From Bacteroidaceae bacterium (lineage in GTDB: Bacteria; Bacteroidota; Bacteroidia; Bacteroidales; Bacteroidaceae), in contig JAKSLP010000002.1 in NCBI GenBank assembly GCA_024401115.1, forward strand, positions 86,478-150,477: a stretch of DNA of 64,000 nt. Direction: 5' to 3'. Below the pieces are notes generated by a model. That model worked only from the letters and a program-made list of their open reading frames with translations. It was not told the origin of the DNA and did not search any database. Every line of letters starts with the position of its first letter. The stretch's first letter is position 1. Positions 1 to 9,829 of the stretch are shown piece after piece. Both the position numbers and the translations under genes were made by a program.

Positions 1-2052
1 ATCCAGCATGGCAGAGAACTTATCACGGTCCTCTGCATTATCAATACTCTGAGCACTAGTACCTAAGATATGAACCTTCTGCTCATCCAGACGCATAGCC
101 AGGTTATTAGGAATCTGACCACCAGTTGAAACAATCACACCGTGAGGATTCTCCAACTCCAGGATATCCATCACACGCTCAAATGTCAACTCGTCAAAGT
201 ACAGACGGTCACACATATCGTAATCGGTGGATACAGTCTCCGGATTATAGTTGATCATCACACTACGGTAACCGTTCTCACGGACAGTCTTCAATGCCTG
301 AACGCCACACCAGTCAAATTCAACAGAAGAACCGATACGGTATGCACCTGAACCCAACACCACAATGCTCTTCTTGTCGCCTACATACTTTACATCGTGG
401 TTAACACCACTATAAGTCAAATACAAGTAGTTGGTATGAGCAGGATACTCAGCAGCCAAAGTATCAATTTGCTTCACTACAGGCACAATACCGTAGGTCT
501 TACGCATGGTACGGATCAACATTTGGGCTTTCTCAATATCCATTTCCTTCTCCATACCCAATGAACGGGCAATCTGGAAATCGGTGAAACCCTGAATCTT
601 AGCCTTACGCAGCAGGTCATTATCCAGAGTATTGATAGAACGGCTCTTGTGCAAGGCACGCTCGGTGGTATAAATATTGTGCAGTTTCTGCAGGAACCAC
701 TTATCAATCTTTGTCAAATCATGAATCTGATCAATGGTATAACCCATTCGGAAAGCTTTCTCAATTACCAGCACACGCTTATCGGTTGGCTTGCGCAAAG
801 CATCCTCAATATCATCGATGTTCAGTTCCTTGTTGCCCACAAAACCGTGCAGACCCTGACCAATCATACGCAAGCCTTTCTGGATGGACTCCTCGAAAGT
901 GCGGCCGATGGCCATAACCTCGCCTACCGACTTCATGGAACTGCCCAACTCACGATCCACACCGTGGAACTTACCCAAATCCCAACGAGGAATCTTACAT
1001 ACCACATAATCCAAGGCAGGCTCGAAGAATGCGCTGGTGGTCTTGGTAACCGAGTTCTTTAGATCAAACAAACCGTAGCCTAAGCCTAATTTTGCGGCAA
1101 CAAATGCCAATGGATAACCTGTTGCCTTTGAGGCCAATGCAGAGCTTCGTGAAAGACGTGCATTAACCTCGATAACACGGTAATCCTCGCTCTCAGGATC
1201 GAAAGCATACTGTACGTTACACTCACCCACAATGCCGATGTGACGGATAATCTTGATGGCCAGTGCACGCAGTTTGTGATATTCGCTATTGGTCAGTGTC
1301 TGTGAAGGAGCGATAACGATACTCTCTCCAGTATGAATGCCCAGAGGATCGAAATTCTCCATATTACAAACTGTAATACAGTTGTCGAAGCGGTCTCGAA
1401 CTACTTCATACTCGATTTCCTTCCAGCCCTTCAAGCTCTTTTCTACCAAAACCTGTGGAGAGAATGAGAATGCCTTCTCTGCAATCTTATTCAGTTCTTC
1501 TTCATTATCACAGAAACCAGAACCTAAACCACCTAAAGCATATGCAGCACGAATGATAACCGGATAACCCAGTTCCTTGGCTGCCTGACGGGCATCAGCA
1601 ATATTCTCAACGGCCTGGCTCTTGATGGTCTTTACATCAATCTCATCCAGACGCTCCACAAACTTCTCGCGGTCCTCGGTATCGATGATGGCCTGAACCG
1701 GAGTACCCAGCACCTGTACATTGTACTTCTCCAGGATACCCTGCTCGAACAGCTGTACACCGCAGTTCAGCGCGGTCTGACCGCCGAATGCCAGCAGAAT
1801 GCCCTGAGGACGTTCCTTGGCAATAACTTTCTCTACAAAGAATGGAGTAACAGGAAGGAAGTAGATCTCATCAGCCACACCCTCGCTGGTCTGTACCGTT
1901 GCGATGTTTGGATTGATCAGAACGGTCTGAATACCTTCCTCCTTTAATGCTTTAAGCGCCTGAGAACCGGAATAATCGAACTCACCGGCCTCACCTATCT
2001 TCAATGCTCCTGAACCCAGCAGCAGAACTTTCTTAATTTCGTTTCTTTCCAT
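1..2052 (-). CDS. carB: Carbamoyl-phosphate synthase large subunit, copy 1 (3' end outside window)
   Basis: Large subunit of carbamoyl-phosphate synthase, which makes carbamoyl phosphate from bicarbonate, ATP and ammonia passed from CarA, for arginine and pyrimidine synthesis. The ATG is at 2052-2050 and 684 codons are visible; the frame is open at the left edge, so the second ATP-grasp domain and the C-terminal regulatory domain are missing only because the window ends. The N-terminus carries the family signature [20 protein letters not shown], followed by the first ATP-grasp domain ([41 protein letters not shown]) and the start of the second half ([17 protein letters not shown]). The gene starts 2 nt after the carA stop, so the two are surely co-transcribed. 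It is clearly diverged from the other copy at 3223-6510 and is not a recent duplicate. Confidence 0.95.
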   Translation of the reverse strand, partial: MERNEIKKVLLLGSGALKIGEAGEFDYSGSQALKALKEEGIQTVLINPNIATVQTSEGVADEIYFLPVTPFFVEKVIAKERPQGILLAFGGQTALNCGVQLFEQGILEKYNVQVLGTPVQAIIDTEDREKFVERLDEIDVKTIKSQAVENIADARQAAKELGYPVIIRAAYALGGLGSGFCDNEEELNKIAEKAFSFSPQVLVEKSLKGWKEIEYEVVRDRFDNCITVCNMENFDPLGIHTGESIVIAPSQTLTNSEYHKLRALAIKIIRHIGIVGECNVQYAFDPESEDYRVIEVNARLSRSSALASKATGYPLAFVAAKLGLGYGLFDLKNSVTKTTSAFFEPALDYVVCKIPRWDLGKFHGVDRELGSSMKSVGEVMAIGRTFEESIQKGLRMIGQGLHGFVGNKELNIDDIEDALRKPTDKRVLVIEKAFRMGYTIDQIHDLTKIDKWFLQKLHNIYTTERALHKSRSINTLDNDLLRKAKIQGFTDFQIARSLGMEKEMDIEKAQMLIRTMRKTYGIVPVVKQIDTLAAEYPAHTNYLYLTYSGVNHDVKYVGDKKSIVVLGSGAYRIGSSVEFDWCGVQALKTVRENGYRSVMINYNPETVSTDYDMCDRLYFDELTFERVMDILELENPHGVIVSTGGQIPNNLAMRLDEQKVHILGTSAQSIDNAEDRDKFSAMLD

Positions 2053-2054
2053 AA

Positions 2055-3131
2055 TCACAACAGTTTTACGAAGTCATCAAACAAGAACTCGGTATCCACA
2101 GGACCGCTGGCTGCCTCGGGATGGAACTGGGCAGAGAACCAAGGATTTACCTTGTGGCGGATTCCCTCATTGGAATTATCGTTCATATTCACGAATAATG
2201 GCTCCCAATCAGCCGACAGGGTCTCGTCATCCACGGCATAACCGTGATTCTGACTGGTAATGAAGCACTTGTTAGTGCCAATCATACGAACCGGCTGGTT
2301 GTGAGAACGGTGTCCGTACTTTAGTTTATAGATGGTGGCACCGGCTGCCTTTGACAGCAACTGGTTTCCCATACAAATACCCATACAAGGACGTACCACA
2401 GGATTAGCCAGGAACTTGCGGATGTTAACCACAGCATCTTCGCAGGTGTCAGGGTCGCCAGGACCATTGGCCAGGAAAAGTCCATCGAACTCCAGTTCAT
2501 TGAAGTCGTAGTTCCAAGGCACACGTATCACCTCAACACCACGCTTCAGCAGGCAGCGCAGAATGTTGGCCTTAACACCACAATCCACCAGAACCACCTT
2601 CTTTTCCGCACCCTCGTTGTAACGGATGATCTCCTTGCAGCTTACCTTATCCACAAAGTTCACACCGCTGTAGTTGGCGTAAGGAATGTTCTCAGGCTCA
2701 TCGTCGAACACAATCTTACCCATCATCACACCATGCTCGCGCAGCACCTTAGTCAGCTCGCGGGTGTCGATGCCGGTGATACCGGGAACCTGCTCACGCT
2801 TCAGCCAGTCGGCCAGACTCTCCTTGGCGTTCCAGTGACTGAACTCCGTGCTGTAGTCGCTTACTATGATGGCTTCTGCCCAAATGCGGCTGCTCTCCAT
2901 GAAGGTTGGAATACCGTTCTCCTCCAAAGAGAATGCAGGAACGCCGTAGTTACCTACCAAAGGGTAAGTAAGTGCCATCAGCTGACCGGCATAGGATGGG
3001 TCGGTCAAACTCTCAGGGTAACCCATCATGGCTGTGTTGAATACCACCTCGCCCGCAACCGGCTTGTCGTATCCAAAACTTTCACCATGGAACTGGGTTC
3101 CATCGTCCAGGATCAATGTTACTTTTCTCAT
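2055..3131 (-). CDS. carA: Carbamoyl-phosphate synthase small (glutaminase) subunit
   Basis: Glutamine amidotransferase subunit: hydrolyses glutamine and channels ammonia to CarB. It has 358 residues, normal for CarA. The N-terminal CPSase small domain is recognisable ([36 protein letters not shown] written in two pieces). The C-terminal class I GATase domain has the nucleophile Cys253 in GICMGNQ (commonly GICLGHQ), and His337 and Glu339 in FHPEA. The start is ATG at 3131-3129. It is the only small subunit in the window and lies between two large-subunit genes, tightly linked to the downstream one (2 nt) and separated from the upstream one by 91 nt that contain a terminator. I see no TAnnTTTG box in that gap, so it may depend partly on read-through. 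Confidence 0.97.
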   Translation of the reverse strand: MRKVTLILDDGTQFHGESFGYDKPVAGEVVFNTAMMGYPESLTDPSYAGQLMALTYPLVGNYGVPAFSLEENGIPTFMESSRIWAEAIIVSDYSTEFSHWNAKESLADWLKREQVPGITGIDTRELTKVLREHGVMMGKIVFDDEPENIPYANYSGVNFVDKVSCKEIIRYNEGAEKKVVLVDCGVKANILRCLLKRGVEVIRVPWNYDFNELEFDGLFLANGPGDPDTCEDAVVNIRKFLANPVVRPCMGICMGNQLLSKAAGATIYKLKYGHRSHNQPVRMIGTNKCFITSQNHGYAVDDETLSADWEPLFVNMNDNSNEGIRHKVNPWFSAQFHPEAASGPVDTEFLFDDFVKLL

Positions 3132-3182
3132 TTTACTACTATATATACTATTTATATTTTTTTCTCTCTATTTTGTCATTCC

Positions 3183-3216
3183 AAAAAAAAGGCTGAGGGG
3201 ACTATCCCTCAGCCTT
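3183..3216 (-). terminator. Intrinsic terminator between carB copy 2 and carA
   Basis: An 11-bp perfect stem (3189-3199 with 3206-3216, loop GACTAT on the plus strand) is followed, reading the minus strand, by a run of eight T (3190-3183). It lies directly after the carB stop codon at 3223 and before carA, so it splits the car cluster into two transcription segments or acts as a leaky terminator. Confidence 0.88.
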
Positions 3217-3222
3217 AAAATA

Positions 3223-6200
3223 TTAATTGTTGTATTCTTGCCAACTCTTAATCTTAATGTCTTCCAAATCCATAGCACAAACAGCTTCGATAAATGCTTT
3301 AGCCAGTCGGGCATTGGTCATCAGCGGAGTGTTGTGGTCGATGGCATCGCGACGGATGCGGTATCCGTTGGTCAGCTCGCGCTTTGTCTGGTTCTTTGGA
3401 ATGTTGATGATAAGGTCGAATGTATGAGCGGCAATCATATCCACTACATTGTTCTCACCTTCCTCATCAGGCCAGCAAACCTTGGTACAATCAACACCAT
3501 TCTCCTTCAGGAAGGCAGCGGTACCACCGGTTGCATAGATATTGAAGCCCTTCTTTACCAACTGCTGTGCTGGCTCCAGCAACTGAACCTTTGCCTTAGC
3601 ACCGCCAGAAGACAACAGGATGTTCTTCTTGGTTGGGAGACGGTAGCCTGTTGCAATCAGAGCGTTCAGCATTGCCTCGTTCATATCGTCACCCAAGCAA
3701 CCAACCTCACCGGTTGAACTCATATCAACACCCAAGACAGGATCTGCATTGTTCAAACGATTAAATGAGAACTGAGAAGCCTTAACACCGATACGATCAA
3801 TATCAAACCCACGCTTCTCTGGACGTGCATAAGGAGCATCCAACATAATCTTAGTAGCAGTCTCGATGAAGTTGCGCTTCAGAATCTTACTTACGAATGG
3901 GAATGAACGTGAAGCACGCAAGTTACACTCAATAACCTTCACCTCACGGTTCTTAGCCAGGAACTGGATATTGAAAGGACCGCTGATGTTCAGCTCAGCT
4001 GCAATGCGGCGAGCAATCTTCTTAATCTGACGTACAGTGCTGAAATAGATGTTCTGTGCTGGGAATACCATGGTAGCATCGCCAGAGTGAACACCGGCAT
4101 ACTCTACATGCTCTGAGATAGCATACTCAACTACCTCGCCCTTATCAGCTACAGCATCGAACTCGATTTCCTTGGTATCCTGCATGAACTGTGATACTAC
4201 TACAGGGAAGTCCTTAGATACCTCGGTAGCCATATTCAGGAAGCGTTCCAACTGCTCGTCATCGTAGCATACGTTCATGGCAGCGCCCGAAAGTACATAA
4301 GAAGGGCGAACCAAAACAGGATAACCTACCTGGTCAATAAACTCCTTAATATCATCCATGCTGGTCAGTGCACGCCAAGCTGGCTGGTCGATGCCCAACT
4401 TATCCAACATAGCAGAGAACTTATCGCGGTTTTCAGCACGGTCAATATTAATAGGTGAAGTACCCAATACAGGAACACCCTGACGGTGCAGCTTCATAGC
4501 CAGGTTGTTTGGAATCTGACCACCTACAGATACGATAACACCCTTAGGCTGCTCCAAGTCGATAACATCCAGTACACGCTCCAGTGACAACTCATCGAAA
4601 TACAGACGGTCGCACATATCGTAGTCGGTAGATACGGTCTCAGGATCATAGTTGATCATGATAGACTTGTAGCCCAACTTGCGCGCAGTGTTGATGGCAT
4701 TGACAGAACACCAGTCAAACTCTACTGAAGAACCGATACGGTAAGCACCGGAACCCAATACGATAACTGACTTCTCATTGTGATACCACTCGATGCTGTG
4801 ATCCTGAGGATTCAGGCAAGTCTTCTTCCACTCCTCAGTAGTCAGTGTGTCAGCATTAGTTGGCTCTACCTGACCCAGATAAGTGAAGTACAGATAGTTG
4901 GTCAACTCAGGATGCTCACCACCTACAGTCTCGATACGGCGAACGGTAGGCAGAATGCCACGGGTCTTACGGTTCTTGCGAACCTCCAGGTTAGCCTTCT
5001 CCATGCTGCCCTCTGGTTTCAGAACGAAACGGGCAATCTGGAAGTCAGAGAAACCTGCAGCCTTAACCTCACGCATCTTCTCGTCAGAAATCTCATCCAG
5101 GCTGTTGAATGCCTGCAGCTCGTGCTTCAGGTCAACAATATGCTTCATACGGTTCAGGAACCATACGTCAATCTTGGTCAGTTCCTCAATGCGCTCTGGG
5201 GTATAACCCTCCTCCAATGCCTGAGCAATAGCGAAGATACGCAAATCGGTTGGGTTCTGCAACTCCTCCTCCAAATTGTCAAACTTGGTGTGGTCGTTAC
5301 CTACGAAACCGTGCATGCCCTGACCAATCATACGCAGACCCTTCTGGATCATCTCCTCGAAGCTGCGGCCGATAGACATAATCTCACCTACAGACTTCAT
5401 GGAAGAACCGATCAGACGACTAACACCGGCAAACTTAGTCAAGTCCCAACGAGGAATCTTACAGATCATATAATCGATAGATGGAGCCACATAAGCAGAG
5501 TTAGGAGTACCCATCTCGCCAATCTGATCCAATGTATAGCCCAATGCAATCTTAGCAGCAACGAATGCCAATGGATAACCGGTAGCCTTAGAAGCCAAAG
5601 CAGAAGAACGGCTCAGACGTGCGTTGATCTCGATGATACGGTAGTCGTTGGTCTGTGCATTGAAAGCAAACTGGATGTTACACTCACCTACAATATTCAA
5701 ATGACGTACACACTTTACACCGATTTCCTGCAGCATGGTAACCTGCTCCTTGGTCAGTGAACAGGTAGGAGCTACTACGATAGACTCACCGGTATGGATA
5801 CCCAGTGGGTCGAAGTTCTCCATGCTGGCAACAGTGAAGCAGTGGTCGTTAGCATCACGGATTACCTCGAACTCGATTTCCTTCCAGCCCTTCAAGCTCT
5901 CCTCAACCAAAACCTGAGGAGCGAAAGTGAAGGCACTTTCAGCAATTTCCTTAAACTTCTCCTCGGTAGGACAAACGCCGGAACCAAGGCCACCCAATGC
6001 ATATGCAGAACGGATCATGATAGGATAACCGATGCGGCGAGCAGCAGCAACAGCAGCTTCCATGGTCTCGCAAGCCTCAGAAACAGGAGTCTTCAGATCT
6101 GCCTTATTCAATTCCTTAACGAACAGGTCACGGTCCTCAGTGTTCATGATAGCCTCGACAGAAGTACCCAGAACCTGAACGCCATACTCAGCCAGAACGC

Positions 6201-6510
6201 CATTCTGATACAAAGCAGTACCAACGTTCAAACCAGTCTGACCGCCCCATGCCAGCATGATACCGTCAGGACGCTCCTTCTTGATAATTTCTGTAATGAA
6301 ATGAGGAGTGATAGGCTGGAAATAAACCTTGTCAGCAATACCCTCACTTGTCTGAATGGTTGCAATGTTTGGATTTACCAGCACTGAGCTGATACCCTCC
6401 TCGCGCAAAGCCTTCAGAGCCTGAGAACCAGAATAGTCAAACTCACCTGCCTGACCAATCTTCAAGGCACCAGAGCCAAGAACCAGTACTTTAGTCAATT
6501 TCTTCTGCAT
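3223..6510 (-). CDS. carB: Carbamoyl-phosphate synthase large subunit, copy 2 (complete)
   Basis: Complete 1095-residue large subunit, slightly longer than the usual 1070-1080. Domains in order: carboxy-phosphate ATP-grasp half (roughly 1-400; [39 protein letters not shown]), oligomerisation region (400-550), carbamoyl-phosphate ATP-grasp half (550-935; [33 protein letters not shown]), and a C-terminal MGS-like allosteric domain (about 940-1080; ATGGTAAFLKENGV). The start is ATG at 6510-6508. A TAACTTTG -7 box lies on the minus strand at 6568-6561, but no good -33 box is visible. It is transcribed ahead of carA and terminated at 3183-3216. Which of the two large subunits works with CarA, or whether both do, cannot be told from sequence alone. 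Confidence 0.97.
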   Translation of the reverse strand: MQKKLTKVLVLGSGALKIGQAGEFDYSGSQALKALREEGISSVLVNPNIATIQTSEGIADKVYFQPITPHFITEIIKKERPDGIMLAWGGQTGLNVGTALYQNGVLAEYGVQVLGTSVEAIMNTEDRDLFVKELNKADLKTPVSEACETMEAAVAAARRIGYPIMIRSAYALGGLGSGVCPTEEKFKEIAESAFTFAPQVLVEESLKGWKEIEFEVIRDANDHCFTVASMENFDPLGIHTGESIVVAPTCSLTKEQVTMLQEIGVKCVRHLNIVGECNIQFAFNAQTNDYRIIEINARLSRSSALASKATGYPLAFVAAKIALGYTLDQIGEMGTPNSAYVAPSIDYMICKIPRWDLTKFAGVSRLIGSSMKSVGEIMSIGRSFEEMIQKGLRMIGQGMHGFVGNDHTKFDNLEEELQNPTDLRIFAIAQALEEGYTPERIEELTKIDVWFLNRMKHIVDLKHELQAFNSLDEISDEKMREVKAAGFSDFQIARFVLKPEGSMEKANLEVRKNRKTRGILPTVRRIETVGGEHPELTNYLYFTYLGQVEPTNADTLTTEEWKKTCLNPQDHSIEWYHNEKSVIVLGSGAYRIGSSVEFDWCSVNAINTARKLGYKSIMINYDPETVSTDYDMCDRLYFDELSLERVLDVIDLEQPKGVIVSVGGQIPNNLAMKLHRQGVPVLGTSPINIDRAENRDKFSAMLDKLGIDQPAWRALTSMDDIKEFIDQVGYPVLVRPSYVLSGAAMNVCYDDEQLERFLNMATEVSKDFPVVVSQFMQDTKEIEFDAVADKGEVVEYAISEHVEYAGVHSGDATMVFPAQNIYFSTVRQIKKIARRIAAELNISGPFNIQFLAKNREVKVIECNLRASRSFPFVSKILKRNFIETATKIMLDAPYARPEKRGFDIDRIGVKASQFSFNRLNNADPVLGVDMSSTGEVGCLGDDMNEAMLNALIATGYRLPTKKNILLSSGGAKAKVQLLEPAQQLVKKGFNIYATGGTAAFLKENGVDCTKVCWPDEEGENNVVDMIAAHTFDLIINIPKNQTKRELTNGYRIRRDAIDHNTPLMTNARLAKAFIEAVCAMDLEDIKIKSWQEYNN

Positions 6511-6639
6511 ATTTTGCGGTTTTATATTTACTTTAATAACACCAATCGTTTTAATCGGGACAAAGTTAGTGCTTTTTTTGAAATTATCGGGTTATCATGG
6601 GCGTTTTTTTGCTACATTTGCAGAAAAAATAAGAGAATA

Positions 6640-7590
6640 ATGAAAACAATAGCGAATCGTTTAGATTGGATTGATTGGGCAAAGTGTATCGCTATCTTCT
6701 TGGTGGTGTTCGGCCATATGCGCAGTCCATATATGGGTTACATCTTTTCCTTCCACATGCCATTTTTCTTTTTGATCTCCGGATTTCTCCAAAAAAAGCG
6801 TCCAGTGGTTCAAGAACTAACAAATTCCGTAAAGTGTCTGTTGGTTCCTTACATTTTATTCAATATCTACCTATTGATTTACAGCTATTTCACAGGTGAA
6901 TACAATGCTGAATATCCTTTGAGTATGGTGTTGGGATTACAATGGAATCTGAGCATGGCATGCCGTCCATTGTGGTTTCTTTGGGCATTGTTTTTCAGTC
7001 GTTTGCTGTTTACGGCACTCCCCCGAAAGGTGGCTCAGTTTATCGCCATCCCAATTATGATCCTATGTTTCTTCATGAACGGTACGGAATGGATGAAAGC
7101 AGAGACCAACTACTTCCAGTTGTGGACCGTTGCCGAATGTTATCCATTCTTCGCACTTGGTTCATTGGTCAAAGACTATAAAGTGCAAAACTTGGACAAG
7201 AAACTGCATCCTGTATTCAGTTCAATTATATTAATAGGTATATTTATAACAGCTGCTTATTTCACCACCATGAATGGCGGAGTGAACATTTTCCGTTGCC
7301 ATCCTGGCGATAATGCCCTGTTGTTCTACCTGACTGCTGGACTGATGTCACTGTCGCTTTTCATCCTGACCTCTATCGTTTTCCATAAGGCAAACAAGAA
7401 CATACAACTCATTTCCGAGGGTACATTACTGATATTTGCTGTTCATCAGAGTATCTTGTGGCCACTTCACGAGCATCTTTCTCATGGATTGGTGTCCTTC
7501 CTGGTGGCAGTGGGACTGATTACCGTATTCTGTCCTTTCATCAGTCTGTGCAAGAAATATGCTCCAGTATTGATCGGAAAATGGAAATAA
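6640..7590 (+). CDS. Acyltransferase family 3 membrane protein
   Basis: Integral membrane acyltransferase of the OafA/acyltransferase-3 type, which usually O-acetylates cell-surface sugars or other envelope molecules; the substrate is not predictable. The 316-residue protein begins RLDWIDWAKCIAIFLVVFGH, with the conserved Asp and His of the family in the first membrane segment, followed by about ten hydrophobic segments. I take ATG 6640 as the start: the frame is open upstream to 6514, but those residues overlap the promoter region and do not look like the family, while RLDWIDWAK is the normal N-terminus. A TACATTTG -7 box lies at 6613-6620. The symporter gene follows 14 nt after the stop, so the two may be co-transcribed without an evident functional link. 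Confidence 0.85.
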   Translation: MKTIANRLDWIDWAKCIAIFLVVFGHMRSPYMGYIFSFHMPFFFLISGFLQKKRPVVQELTNSVKCLLVPYILFNIYLLIYSYFTGEYNAEYPLSMVLGLQWNLSMACRPLWFLWALFFSRLLFTALPRKVAQFIAIPIMILCFFMNGTEWMKAETNYFQLWTVAECYPFFALGSLVKDYKVQNLDKKLHPVFSSIILIGIFITAAYFTTMNGGVNIFRCHPGDNALLFYLTAGLMSLSLFILTSIVFHKANKNIQLISEGTLLIFAVHQSILWPLHEHLSHGLVSFLVAVGLITVFCPFISLCKKYAPVLIGKWK

Positions 7591-7604
7591 GACAATAAAC
7601 ACGC

Positions 7605-9005
7605 ATGGAACTACTGAATCAACTGGTTGGCACAGCCAACGATATTATCTGGTCTTATCTGCTCATGGCCCTACTTTTGGTATGCGCCATATTGTTTACC
7701 ATCAAGAGCCGTTTCGTGCAGTTCCGGTTGATTCGGGAAATGTTTATTCTGATTCTTTCCAAAGGTCAGAAGCCACAGAAAGGACAGCGTCATGTTTCAT
7801 CGCTTCAGGCATTCATTGTATCGCTGGCAGGACGCGTGGGTACAGGAAATCTGGCAGGTGTGGCTACCGCATTGGCTATCGGTGGTGCCGGTTCTGTGTT
7901 CTGGATGTGGATTACTGCCCTGTTGGGTTCTGCCATCTCCTTCTTCGAGTGTACATTGGCCCAATTATATAAGGTAAGAAAGGGTGACGGTTTCATTGGT
8001 GGCCCTGCCTACTACATGCTTCATGGTTCCAAGCAGAGAGGTTTGGCCATGTTCTTTGCGGTTTTGAGCGCGGCATGCTTTGGTGTTTCCTATAATACCG
8101 TACACAGCAATACCATCTGTGCTGCCGTGCAGGAATCGTTCCATATCAGTCCCGTGTACATAGGACTTTTCCTATTTGTAGGCACCTTATTTATTATATT
8201 TGGAGGTTTGCACCGCATCATCCGCGCTTCCAGTGTGATTGTACCCGTCATGGCATCCATCTATATTCTGCTGGCCATTACCGTAGTGGTACTGAATGCG
8301 GGCAAGTTGCCTGGTATCATTGAGCAGATTGTGACTCAGGCATTCAGCATGAAAGCAGCAGTAGGTGGCGGTATAGGTGCTGCATTAACCCAGGGTATCC
8401 GTCGCGGTTTATACAGTAACGAGGCAGGTATGGGTACATCACCAAATGTAGCGGCTACCGCTCACATCTCCCACCCCGTGAAACAGGGATTGATTCAGGC
8501 ATTCGGTGTATTCGTGGATACCTTAGTTATCTGTACCTGTACGGCGTTTATCATCTTGCTGAGCCCAATTCCATTGGATGGAACAGCCAACGGTATCCAA
8601 TTGACTCAAAGAGCATTAGGTGAGCACATCGGTAATTCCGGCTCCCTGTTCATTGCCTGCACAGTGCTGATGTTTGCTTTCAGTACCATTCTGAGCAATT
8701 ACTATTACGGTGAATCCAATCTGCGTTTCTTTACCTCCAACAAAAAAGTGCTAGCTATTTATCGCGTCATGGCCAGTATGGTGGTGTTCTTCGGAGCAAT
8801 AGCCAGCCTGGAACTGACCTGGAATCTGGCCGATCTGGCTATGGGATTGATGACTCTGTGTAATGTGGCAGCCATGGCCTTACTGGTAAAACCGGTGATT
8901 ATGCTGCTGAAAGATTACGAGAGACAGCGCAAAAGTGGTGCCGACCCGGTATTCAAGAAGGATACCATGCCGGAACTTCCTGGAGATGTGCAGTGTTGGG
9001 AATAA
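7605..9005 (+). CDS. Alanine/glycine:cation symporter (AGCS family)
   Basis: Sodium-coupled amino acid uptake protein of the AGCS family, inner membrane, normal length at 466 residues. The family signature is clear around residues 65-105: GRVGTGNLAGVATALAIGG and VFWMWITALLGSAISFFE. Further matches are GGPAYYM, and SNEAGMGTSPNVAATAHISHP (in two blocks) near residue 290, typical of AGCS transporters. About eleven hydrophobic segments are present. It starts 14 nt behind the acyltransferase gene and ends against the convergent gene at 9006, with no intergenic space and no terminator hairpin between them. Substrate specificity (alanine, glycine or another small amino acid) is inferred from the family only. 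Confidence 0.93.
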   Translation: MELLNQLVGTANDIIWSYLLMALLLVCAILFTIKSRFVQFRLIREMFILILSKGQKPQKGQRHVSSLQAFIVSLAGRVGTGNLAGVATALAIGGAGSVFWMWITALLGSAISFFECTLAQLYKVRKGDGFIGGPAYYMLHGSKQRGLAMFFAVLSAACFGVSYNTVHSNTICAAVQESFHISPVYIGLFLFVGTLFIIFGGLHRIIRASSVIVPVMASIYILLAITVVVLNAGKLPGIIEQIVTQAFSMKAAVGGGIGAALTQGIRRGLYSNEAGMGTSPNVAATAHISHPVKQGLIQAFGVFVDTLVICTCTAFIILLSPIPLDGTANGIQLTQRALGEHIGNSGSLFIACTVLMFAFSTILSNYYYGESNLRFFTSNKKVLAIYRVMASMVVFFGAIASLELTWNLADLAMGLMTLCNVAAMALLVKPVIMLLKDYERQRKSGADPVFKKDTMPELPGDVQCWE

Positions 9006-9503
9006 TTATTTTCTCAGGAAAAGTGCCCAGAACAGATAAAGGATGATTCCCCACAGCACATAAGTGGAAGCTGTGGGATAGAAAGGCATCAGCACCGCAT
9101 CAGCCAAAAGCATCAGATACACACGGTACAGCTGTTTCTTGTCAGGTGAAAAGGCATTCCAGGAAGAAAGAATGTCTTTTTTCCATTCTCTCCACTGGCG
9201 CACAAAGAAATTGCCGCCATCCACATACTCAAACTCATCCAGTTTCTCCTCCTTGGCCGGACGGACCCAGATGCGCTTATCATTGGTTTTCACCTTACCC
9301 TGCTTATAGGTACGGAGTGATATTACGGTTTTCCCATCGGTTTTCTTCAAGCGGATACGCTTCACACCGGTCAGTTCTACGGGAAGAACCGACTGTTTCT
9401 CCCCTGTCCTGATCAGTAATTCCACCTGCTCAGCATCAGGAGAAGCCCAGGTAATTTCCAGGATTTCACCGGCACGAATGATTCTATGACTTAAATTGAA
9501 CAT
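9006..9503 (-). CDS. Hypothetical protein with two C-terminal membrane segments
   Basis: I do not recognise this 165-residue protein. The N-terminal about 90 residues are charged and beta-rich (IIRAGEILEITWASPDAEQV, KRIRLKKTDGKTVISLRTY), resembling an Ig-like or other small beta domain facing the cytoplasm. A Trp/Arg-rich stretch (QWREWKKDILSSWNAFSPDKK) crosses to two hydrophobic segments at about 130-165, with the chain ending LFLRK. The start is ATG at 9503; a TTG at 9515 is in frame but less likely. A TATATTTG -7 box on the minus strand lies at 9532-9525. The stop abuts the stop of the convergent symporter gene. Conserved-hypothetical in style; function unknown. Confidence 0.7.
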   Translation of the reverse strand: MFNLSHRIIRAGEILEITWASPDAEQVELLIRTGEKQSVLPVELTGVKRIRLKKTDGKTVISLRTYKQGKVKTNDKRIWVRPAKEEKLDEFEYVDGGNFFVRQWREWKKDILSSWNAFSPDKKQLYRVYLMLLADAVLMPFYPTASTYVLWGIILYLFWALFLRK

Positions 9504-9548
9504 ATCAAACCGCAATCTTCACTGCAAATATAGCAACAATTATCAAAT

Positions 9549-9580
9549 AAAAAAAGAGATTGAGAATTAATCTCAATCTC
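9549..9580 (-). terminator. Terminator of the tRNA-Glu transcript
   Basis: A 10-bp perfect stem (9556-9565 with 9571-9580, loop ATTAA) is followed on the minus strand by a run of seven T (9555-9549). It begins a few nt after the tRNA 3' end, so the tRNA forms its own short transcript. Confidence 0.88.
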
Positions 9581-9586
9581 TTGTTG

Positions 9587-9658
9587 TAGCGCCTACGGGA
9601 CTCGAACCCGTGTACCCGGCGTGAGAGGCCGGTATCCTAACCGCTAGATGAAAGCGCC
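9587..9658 (-). tRNA. tRNA-Glu, anticodon CUC
   Basis: A 72-nt cloverleaf reads on the minus strand from 9658 to 9587. The anticodon stem CCGGC/GCCGG encloses the loop CTCTCAC, giving anticodon CUC for GAG codons. The T arm is ACGGG-TTCGAGT-CCCGT and the D region TCATCTAGCGGTTAGGATAC matches the tRNA-Glu pattern. The acceptor stem pairs over 7 bp with wobble at 1-72 and at the sixth pair. CCA is not encoded (the following bases are CAAC). It has its own consensus promoter (9678-9709) and terminator (9549-9580). Confidence 0.96.
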
Positions 9659-9677
9659 ATATCTCTCAATTGCGATG

Positions 9678-9709
9678 CAAAAGTAAGGCAATATTTTTAT
9701 TCTTCCAAA
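9678..9709 (-). promoter_or_regulatory. Bacteroidetes promoter for tRNA-Glu
   Basis: On the minus strand TTTG (9709-9706), 20 nt, then TACTTTTG (9685-9678): an exact fit to the Bacteroidetes -33/-7 consensus. The predicted start is about 20 nt upstream of the tRNA. Confidence 0.85.
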
Positions 9710-9774
9710 TGTTTTACTGAAAAAGTTGCATTTTCCATCAAAAAAAGTCATTTCGATAAAATTAAACCCCTATT

Positions 9775-9807
9775 TTTGCGGAAATAGGCAAATCATCAGT
9801 ATCTTTG
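9775..9807 (+). promoter_or_regulatory. Bacteroidetes promoter for NAD synthetase
   Basis: TTTG (9775-9778), 21 nt, TATCTTTG (9800-9807), placed 23 nt before the nadE ATG. A second -7-like box, TATTTTTG, overlaps at 9771-9778. Confidence 0.8.
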
Positions 9808-9829
9808 CAAGACGTAATACCTTATTAAA

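Noticed and set aside
649..1062. 137-codon plus-strand frame inside carB copy 1
   Set aside because: Antisense shadow of the CarB reading frame, which is clearly coding across the whole interval.
4780..5760. 326-codon open frame on the plus strand inside carB copy 2
   Set aside because: It is the antisense shadow of a highly conserved gene; its sequence has no domain-like pattern and no promoter.
6514..6639. N-terminal extension of the acyltransferase frame
   Set aside because: It spans the divergent promoter region and the -7 box at 6613; family similarity begins at ATG 6640.
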